Assembly: GCA_001298575.1 (NCBI GenBank)
Contig: LJCV01000295.1
Coordinates: 1 to 43,321, forward strand
Source of the DNA: Actinobacteria bacterium OK074
GTDB lineage: Bacteria; Actinomycetota; Actinomycetes; Streptomycetales; Streptomycetaceae
Direction of reading: 5' to 3'
DNA: 43,321 nucleotides
Every line of letters starts with the position of its first letter. The first letter of the stretch is position 1. The notes under the pieces are model-generated. The model was not told where the DNA came from and did no database searches. It was given only the letters and a program-made list of their open reading frames with translations. Position numbers and translations under genes: made by a program. Below are positions 38,573-43,321 of this stretch, piece after piece.

Positions 38573-38641
38573 CGTTTCTGGAGTCAGAGCCGTCAACTCT
38601 GCGCCGTCCGGCACTCGATGGATCATGAGCCCGGAAATGGA

Positions 38642-38657
38642 CTCCCCAAATGGGGAG
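38642..38657. promoter_or_regulatory. Palindrome CTCCCCAAATGGGGAG (putative parS/operator copy 2)
   Basis: Arms of 7 bp around AA, 102 bases upstream of the parA start, where a partition operator or centromere is expected. It is identical to the copy inside the parB-like gene and differs by one base from the copy at 18564. Confidence 0.75.
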
Positions 38658-38759
38658 CGATGCTCGCAAGCCAGTCCTGGCAAGGGTTCTGGGTGTGCCA
38701 AGATGCCCCTGCCGCGCACGGTGCGGCCCACGCATGAGTAACAAGGAAGGGCACCCCCC

Positions 38760-39692
38760 GTGCTGAACCCAAGCGCAGCGCAGCCGATCGAACCCCCCGA
38801 GGGAAGTACCGTCGTCGGCACAGGGAAGGGCGGCGTCGGCAAGAGCACGGTGGCCGCGCACCTCGCCGGCGAATCCGCGGCTGCCGGGGAGCGGACCCTC
38901 CTCATCTGCGTGACCGGGCAGGATGACGACGACCTCGGCATCAAGCGGTTCAACCGCGGAATCCACCCGGAGGGCCCGTCCGTCATAGACGGTGAGGGTC
39001 TTTACAGCGCCATACACGATCGCACTCCGCTCCGGCCGATTCGGGAAGTACGCCCGAACCTGGATGTGATGCCTGGCGGGCCCAAGGTCGGCGAGATCGA
39101 CGGACTCCTGATGCTGCGCACGCTCCAGGAAGGTGCAGGCGTCGTCATGTCGCTCGCGCAGGCCCTGGCCCCGATCGCGGCTCTCTACGACCGCATCATC
39201 TTCGACAGCGCCCCGGAGAAGGACTCCCTGGAGCAGCTGGTGCTCGCCGCCGCGAAGTACCTCATCGTGCCCACCCGCTCCGACGATTCCTCGGTCCGCG
39301 GCATGGAGCGCATCAGCAAGAACTTCAAGCTGGTGAAGACCCAGGTGAACCCTCACCTCCAGATGGCCGGCGCCTTCCTCTACGGCTCCAACCGTGCGGC
39401 CACGCTGATGCACGCGGCCGTCTACGAAGACATCCGCACGGCGCTGGGCGAGGGCACGCCGATCCTGGAGACGATCGTGGGCTACCGAGAGGTGCCCGCC
39501 CGCAACGCCCGCAAGAAGGGGCTGCTGTTCGGCGAGTACGCCGACCTGCTCCCGACGACCGCGACCACCTACGACGTGAAGGCCGGCCGCGCCACATCGG
39601 CCGACGTCGTCCCGGACACGATCGTCCCGCTGGCCAAGGAGATGCGGGAGCTGAACCAGGAAATCTTCGACCACACCAGGAGGAGGGCCTGA
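38760..39692 (+). CDS. parA: ParA-family partition ATPase
   Basis: A 310-residue protein with the deviant Walker A 'KGGVGKST' at residues 23-30, close to the N-terminus (type Ib-like, with no separate DNA-binding domain ahead of it). A Walker B-like 'RIIFDSAPEKDS' and 'YLIVPTRSDDSSVRGMERI' follow. The usual 'VDxDPQ' motif after the P-loop is replaced by 'CVTGQDDDD', which is odd for the family. ParA forms ATP-dependent gradients on the nucleoid that move ParB-parS complexes. The GTG at 38760 has AAGGAAGG upstream. It overlaps the ParB-like gene (TGATG), confirming a par operon. Confidence 0.92.
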   Translation: MLNPSAAQPIEPPEGSTVVGTGKGGVGKSTVAAHLAGESAAAGERTLLICVTGQDDDDLGIKRFNRGIHPEGPSVIDGEGLYSAIHDRTPLRPIREVRPNLDVMPGGPKVGEIDGLLMLRTLQEGAGVVMSLAQALAPIAALYDRIIFDSAPEKDSLEQLVLAAAKYLIVPTRSDDSSVRGMERISKNFKLVKTQVNPHLQMAGAFLYGSNRAATLMHAAVYEDIRTALGEGTPILETIVGYREVPARNARKKGLLFGEYADLLPTTATTYDVKAGRATSADVVPDTIVPLAKEMRELNQEIFDHTRRRA

Positions 39693-40627
39693 TGGGCCTG
39701 TTCGACGTCGACGAAGAAGCCCAGCAAGGCCAGGGCGCAGGCGGGCTCTTCGGCGGAGGTCTGGCGGCAGCGGCCGGTGCGGCGAGCGTGGTGGTCAAGC
39801 CACTGCCCGGCACCTCCCTCGCCTTGATCCCCGCGCCGTACCAGCCTCACAGCGAAGACGAGCTGTCCGACCAGGAGCGCGCGGACCTCGAAGCCTGCAA
39901 GGCCGGGGTCGACAACCTCCGCAACGCCTTCTGGATCGCGGGCAAGTCGTTCGAGACCATGAGCGTGGCCAAGCTGCACCGCGAGGAGAACCCCAACTAC
40001 GCGGCATGGGTCTGGGACACCTGGGAGGTCTCCGAATCCCAGCTCTACCGGCTCATCGACGAATGGCGCGTCGGCGAAGCTCTCGCCAACCTCGGGCACA
40101 AGCCGCCGGAGTCCCACGTCCGCGCGATGACCGAGCTGCGTCGGCAGACGAACGACAAGGTCGCGATCACGGTCTACGACACCATCGCCCGATGCAGCCC
40201 CCGCGTCACAGGGGAGCTCGTAGAGAAGGTGGTGGGCGACCTCGGCTTCCTCCCGAAGGACGCAAAGCCCGCTGACGTCGGCCGTCGCGTCCGCGAGCTC
40301 CTGGAGGCGCCGGAGAAGAAGTCCGACGCCGACGAGAAGAACGATGGTGTCCCCGACATCAGCTCGCTCGGTGACGACTCCCCAAATGGGGAGTCGAGCC
40401 AGAAGCCCAGCAATAGCAAGGCGGACCCCCTTGCGACGAAGGACATCGAGCGGCTGCAGAACACCCTCGCCTCCCTCCAGGAGGCGGCGAAGAAGGTGAA
40501 CAAGTCGGCAGCACGCCGGGCCGTAGAAGCACAGCCGGACATCGCCGTCCCGCTCATCCAGGAGATCGGCTCGCTGCTCCAGCAGATCGACAGGGCCGTG
40601 GCGATCAGGCTCCCGAAGGCGGAGTGA
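39692..40627 (+). CDS. parB: Non-canonical ParB-like centromere-binding protein
   Basis: A 311-residue protein in the parB position directly after parA. It lacks the ParB/Srx CTP-binding motifs of typical ParB. It has a Gly/Ala-rich N-terminal tail (a ParA-contact role is possible), a helical DNA-binding-like core at about 60-190 ('AFWIAGKSFETMSVAKLHREENPNYAAWVWDTWEVSESQLYRLIDEW...'), and a charged linker (about 205-250). A C-terminal coiled coil (about 250-300, 'DIERLQNTLASLQEAAKKVNK') probably dimerises. The linker-coding DNA contains the GACTCCCCAAATGGGGAGTC palindrome. The function is inferred from operon position; an alternative is a KorB-like regulator. Confidence 0.72.
   Translation: MGLFDVDEEAQQGQGAGGLFGGGLAAAAGAASVVVKPLPGTSLALIPAPYQPHSEDELSDQERADLEACKAGVDNLRNAFWIAGKSFETMSVAKLHREENPNYAAWVWDTWEVSESQLYRLIDEWRVGEALANLGHKPPESHVRAMTELRRQTNDKVAITVYDTIARCSPRVTGELVEKVVGDLGFLPKDAKPADVGRRVRELLEAPEKKSDADEKNDGVPDISSLGDDSPNGESSQKPSNSKADPLATKDIERLQNTLASLQEAAKKVNKSAARRAVEAQPDIAVPLIQEIGSLLQQIDRAVAIRLPKAE
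40376..40395. promoter_or_regulatory. Palindrome GACTCCCCAAATGGGGAGTC (putative parS copy 3)
   Basis: The longest copy, with 9-bp matched arms around AA, embedded in the coding sequence of the parB-like linker (Asp-Ser-Pro-Asn-Gly-Glu-Ser). Centromere sites inside or beside parB are known for other plasmids and chromosomes. Confidence 0.75.
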
Positions 40628-40644
40628 CCTCCGAGGTCGATGAC

Positions 40645-40677
40645 GAAGGCCGGCCCTGGCCACCGAGGCCGGCCTTC
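40645..40677. terminator. Bidirectional hairpin after parB
   Basis: Perfect stem GAAGGCCGGCC/GGCCGGCCTTC with an 11-base loop, between the converging parB-like and RelE-like genes. Confidence 0.8.
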
Positions 40678-40693
40678 CGCGTTCCCGAAGCCG

Positions 40694-40999
40694 TCAGGGC
40701 CCGGTGAGGATGTCGTGGGTCCCGATGCGACGCCAGATCACGTGGGGGGTGTCGGGACGACGTGCCGGTCCGTATTGCCACGTGGCGCGTCCGGCGGGGC
40801 CGGTGCCCATGGACCAGGTGAGCTCGTAGATCCCGGTCGCCCGTTGAACGCGCTTGACGCGAAGGCCGGCGCGGAACCGTCCTCCGGCGCGCAGATCCTC
40901 GACGAAGGCCGCCACGGTCTGGCGGAACTTGCGGCGCTGTTCCAGGGTGAGGCGGTCCAGGTCGGCGGCGAAGCGCGGCAGGGTCTCGTACGTGGGCAC
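40694..40999 (-). CDS. RelE-like (YafQ/ParE-fold) protein, unpaired
   Basis: A 101-residue protein with a RelE/ParE-like layout: an N-terminal helix pair ('FAADLDRLTLEQRRKFRQTVAAFVEDLRAG'), a basic strand ('RAGLRVKRVQRATGIYELTW'), 'GRATWQYG' and 'PHVIWRRIGTHDIL', a typical end for actinomycete RelE-like proteins. No obvious antitoxin gene adjoins it: the next gene upstream on this strand is a small Cys protein 220 bases away. It may be a solitary toxin-fold protein or pair with an unlinked partner. The start is ATG at 40999; GGAGGAGT lies about 5-6 bases upstream. Confidence 0.72.
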   Translation of the reverse strand: MPTYETLPRFAADLDRLTLEQRRKFRQTVAAFVEDLRAGGRFRAGLRVKRVQRATGIYELTWSMGTGPAGRATWQYGPARRPDTPHVIWRRIGTHDILTGP

Positions 41000-41024
41000 G
41001 GCGAACTCCTCCGGGAAGCACGAA

Positions 41025-41047
41025 GCCCCCGGCCGGTGGCCGGGGGC
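41025..41047. terminator. Perfect hairpin
   Basis: Stem GCCCCCGGCC/GGCCGGGGGC (10 bp), loop GGT, between the two minus-strand small genes. Bases 41048-41218 hold nothing else I can name. Confidence 0.75.
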
Positions 41048-41218
41048 AGTGATGGCTGTTCGTGTTGAAGGGCGTCGGTGACGTAGCGCGGTCAGCGGTG
41101 GTGGGTTGTCGGGAGTGCGGTGCGCTGGTGCGTGCTCGATGACGGTGGAGTCGGTTGCCGTGCGTTTTCGTGGCTGGTGGTGCCCGTGGGTCGGCGCGCA
41201 GCATTCGCACGGCCGGGG

Positions 41219-41416
41219 TCAGCTCTCGTAGCGGGCGCGCATCAGGTCGGCCCACTCCTGCGCGCGGGGCATGTCACCGGCGCAGCTCTCGCAGTGGGGC
41301 ACCATGTCGGTCCGGCTGGGGTACGGCGTGTTCGAGCGGACTTCGACGGCCGTGCGCAGCGTGAGGGGGCGGCGGCACAGCGGGCAGAGGTCTCCGTGGA
41401 GCAGGTTCGTGTTCAT
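41219..41416 (-). CDS. Small zinc-ribbon-like protein, 65 aa
   Basis: Two Cys pairs, 'CPLCRRPLTLRTAVEVRSNTP' and 'CESCAGDMPRA', spaced as in a four-Cys zinc ribbon, then a helix ('EWADLMRARYES'). The ATG at 41416 starts just before the ribbon; an in-frame GTG six codons earlier is possible and no strong ribosome binding site decides. Similar 60-70 residue Cys-pair proteins occur near relaxase genes in Streptomyces plasmids. Function unknown. Confidence 0.65.
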   Translation of the reverse strand: MNTNLLHGDLCPLCRRPLTLRTAVEVRSNTPYPSRTDMVPHCESCAGDMPRAQEWADLMRARYES

Positions 41417-41575
41417 GCGGCGGACTGTGCACACGTCGGCGGCTTACCGTCTCGGGCTGGTGTGACGGCCCGCCTGGCGGGCGCCACGGTAAAGACTTGG
41501 TGATGGCCTCCCGCCCGGCGGGAACGACCCCGGATCGCGCTTTTACGCAGGTCATGACCGGTGTTCCATGGCCCG

Positions 41576-43321
41576 GTGATCAGCAAATCGGAGCTCCGTC
41601 CGGGTGACGGAGTGCGCTACCTCTTCCGCGGCGTGATGGTCGGTGACGGCCACCGCCCCGCAGGCACGGCGCTGCGCGACGCCCAGGACGAGGCCGGCGT
41701 CCCGCCCGGGATCTGGCGGGGCCGGGGCCTGGAGGCGGTCGGCCTCACGGCCGGGGACGTGGTGAACGAGCGGCAGGCCGAACTGCTCCTGGGGGAAGGC
41801 CGGCACCCGGACGCCGACCGGATCGAGCGCGAGCGCCTTCAGGCGGGCGACGATCCGACGAAGGCCTGGCGGGCGAGCGTGCTGGGCAGGCCCATCGAGC
41901 ACAACAGGTCGCCGAAGACGGAGAAGGCCAAGGAACGCGTCCCCTGGCTGGGCATGGACCTGGTGTTCCGGCCGCCGCCGACGGCGCACATCGCATGGGC
42001 ACTCGGGGGCGACGAGGAACGGCGGGTGCTGGAGCTGTGCCAGGACATCGCCGTGGACAAGACGCTGGAGTGGCTGGGGAAGTCGGTCGCGCAGATCCGG
42101 TCGGGGAGCGGCGGCAAGCACCGCACACCGGTCCGCGACGGGCTGATCGTCGCGGTGTTCCGGCACTACGAGTCCAGAGCTGAGGAGTCGAAGCCGCTGC
42201 TGCACGATCATGCGGTGGTGTCGATCCGCGCCCGCCGGCCGGACGCCAAGGGCACGTGGGGCAACCTGTCGGCGGACACGCTGCTGTCCCACATCGTCGC
42301 CGCCGACACCCTGTACCTCCTGTTCTTCATGGAAGAGGTGTCCGCCCGGCTCGGATGGGCCTGGGAGCCGCGCGAGGTGACACCCGGCCGCCGTCCCGTC
42401 ATGGAGATCGCGGGCATAGACCAGCGGCTCATCGGCTGGCAGTCCACGCGCCGTCAGCAGATCGAGGAAGCACTGTTCGTCCTCACAGCCGAGTACGTGG
42501 AAGAGCACGGGCACGCGCCGGGGGAGAAAGCCGCCTACGGGCTGGCCTGCCGGGCTGCCGACCGGACGCGCCCGCCCAAGCGCAAGGAGCCGCGGTCGCT
42601 GTCCGAGCTGCGCGAGAGCTGGCGGGAGTCGGCCATCGCCGCGTTCGGCGCCGACGTCATCGACCGGCTGGCGCAGCGGGCGCGAGCGGCGGCCGCGGCG
42701 GCGGGGGCGCGGGTGCGGCCGGTGGTCGACGTCGCCCTGGCGGCCGTCGACGTCGTCGCCGTGGTGTACGTGATGCGCGGGGCGTTCAAGCGCCACCATC
42801 TGCTCGCCGAAGCGCGCCGCTACCTCTCCTACGTCCTGCGCGGCCGCCCGCACCAGCCGGGCCTGGACGAGACGATCGTGCAGACCGTGGTCGACGACTA
42901 CACCCGCCCCGTCGGCCGGGGCCTGATGATGACCGCCGACCTGCACGCCCTGTATCCGCGCGACACCGGCGACCAGGCCGTGCTGCGCCCGCTGACCCGC
43001 AACCGGACGCTTCCTCTCTACGCGCGGGCCCGCCTCGCCGCCGACGCGTTGAAGGCCCGGATGCACGCGGCGCGCCGTGCGGAGCGTCTGGGTTCCCGAG
43101 CCCGCCCGCACACCGTCGCCGTGCCCGGCGCCTCGAGGTCTGGCCTGCTTCCGTTGCGCCCGGACCGGGAGGCCGGCCGCGCCCAGGAGCAGCAGCAGGG
43201 GACCGAGGCTGCCGCGCTGGAGCAGACCCGCGCCACGATCGAGGCCGTCGCCATGATGGCCGCCAGGCTCCAGGACACAGTCCGGGAGCGCGCCGCCCCC
43301 CGCGCCGCCGCCCGCGCCGCC
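41576..43321 (+). CDS. MobF-family (TrwC-type) conjugative relaxase, partial
   Basis: 582 codons are visible and the frame is open at the right edge. A tyrosine near the N-terminus (Tyr15 in 'GVRYLFRG') is in the place of the nicking Tyr of TrwC. The actinomycete relaxase pattern 'GVPPGIWRGRGLEAVGLTAGDVV' follows, then 'KAWRASVLGRPIEHN'. The metal-binding three-His motif is His197, His210 and His212 ('FRHYESRAEESKPLLHDHAVVS'). MobF relaxases nick oriT and carry the strand to the recipient. The visible C-terminus (320-582) is helical and Ala/Arg-rich and shows no helicase P-loop, so a RecD-like helicase is either beyond the edge or missing. Start choice between GTG 41576 and GTG 41561 is uncertain. 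Confidence 0.88.
   Translation, partial: MISKSELRPGDGVRYLFRGVMVGDGHRPAGTALRDAQDEAGVPPGIWRGRGLEAVGLTAGDVVNERQAELLLGEGRHPDADRIERERLQAGDDPTKAWRASVLGRPIEHNRSPKTEKAKERVPWLGMDLVFRPPPTAHIAWALGGDEERRVLELCQDIAVDKTLEWLGKSVAQIRSGSGGKHRTPVRDGLIVAVFRHYESRAEESKPLLHDHAVVSIRARRPDAKGTWGNLSADTLLSHIVAADTLYLLFFMEEVSARLGWAWEPREVTPGRRPVMEIAGIDQRLIGWQSTRRQQIEEALFVLTAEYVEEHGHAPGEKAAYGLACRAADRTRPPKRKEPRSLSELRESWRESAIAAFGADVIDRLAQRARAAAAAAGARVRPVVDVALAAVDVVAVVYVMRGAFKRHHLLAEARRYLSYVLRGRPHQPGLDETIVQTVVDDYTRPVGRGLMMTADLHALYPRDTGDQAVLRPLTRNRTLPLYARARLAADALKARMHAARRAERLGSRARPHTVAVPGASRSGLLPLRPDREAGRAQEQQQGTEAAALEQTRATIEAVAMMAARLQDTVRERAAPRAAARAA

Noticed and set aside
41552..43111. Long open frame on the minus strand opposite the relaxase
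   Set aside because: It mirrors the relaxase codon periodicity; the plus-strand product has the Tyr and three-His relaxase motif and the minus-strand product has no recognisable fold.

Overview
The window is high-GC DNA with strongly G/C-ending codons, many GTG starts and overlapping ATGA/GTGA gene junctions. It carries a telomere-protein operon (tap-tpg), a MobF relaxase, an FtsK-type translocase, parAB, a WhiB regulator and many small genes known only from actinomycete plasmids. The best reading is a large part, perhaps nearly all, of a conjugative linear plasmid of Streptomyces or a close relative. No canonical telomere sequence is visible. The relaxase gene runs off the right edge.

Left arm (1-17.5 kb), almost all on the minus strand, handles replication, ends and control. 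The first 0.97 kb is non-coding. Two tandem paralogous winged-helix genes (975-1822, + strand) are flanked by six copies of a TTCCCC-N4-GGGGAA palindrome. Non-coding DNA rich in dyads and iterons follows (1.83-3.27 kb). Next come a RelE-like toxin-antitoxin pair, a hypothetical gene, a five-copy AGCGTGACA iteron cluster, a hypothetical gene, a divergent second Tpg-like protein, and a GNAT acetyltransferase (+). These are followed by tpg and tap, a hypothetical gene, a DciA/DUF721-like helicase-loader candidate coupled to a large probable replication initiator, a small HTH gene resembling the Tap N-terminus, an HTH/TPR regulator, and a P-loop kinase coupled to a GntR/UTRA repressor.

A divergent control region (17.51-17.87 kb) with three 10-bp-phased repeats separates this arm from the plus-strand transfer and spread region (17.9-38.5 kb). 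That region holds small genes and WhiB, a DUF2637-like membrane/coiled-coil protein, an 862-residue basic low-complexity protein with a probable internal start, the FtsK/TraB-like ATPase with a C-terminal winged helix, and several small membrane (Spd-like) proteins. It continues with Cys-rich small proteins, a polynucleotide-kinase-like ATPase, a GGDEF protein, an OB-fold-like protein and a Nudix hydrolase. Perfect hairpins separate blocks of co-directional genes.

At 38.6-40.6 kb lies a partition locus: parA and a non-canonical parB-like gene. A CTCCCCAAATGGGGAG palindrome sits upstream of parA, another lies inside the parB-like gene, and a third lies 20 kb away at the start of the transfer genes. 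I propose these as parS or operator sites. The right end has a lone RelE-like gene, a small Cys-rich protein and the MobF relaxase with its Tyr and three-His motif.

Inferred logic: the initiator and DciA-like protein start internal replication, and Tap with Tpg patch the ends. ParAB segregates the plasmid. The GntR repressor probably restrains the transfer genes. The relaxase and the translocase together suggest a relaxase-dependent (single-strand) transfer route alongside, or instead of, classic Streptomyces TraB double-strand transfer.
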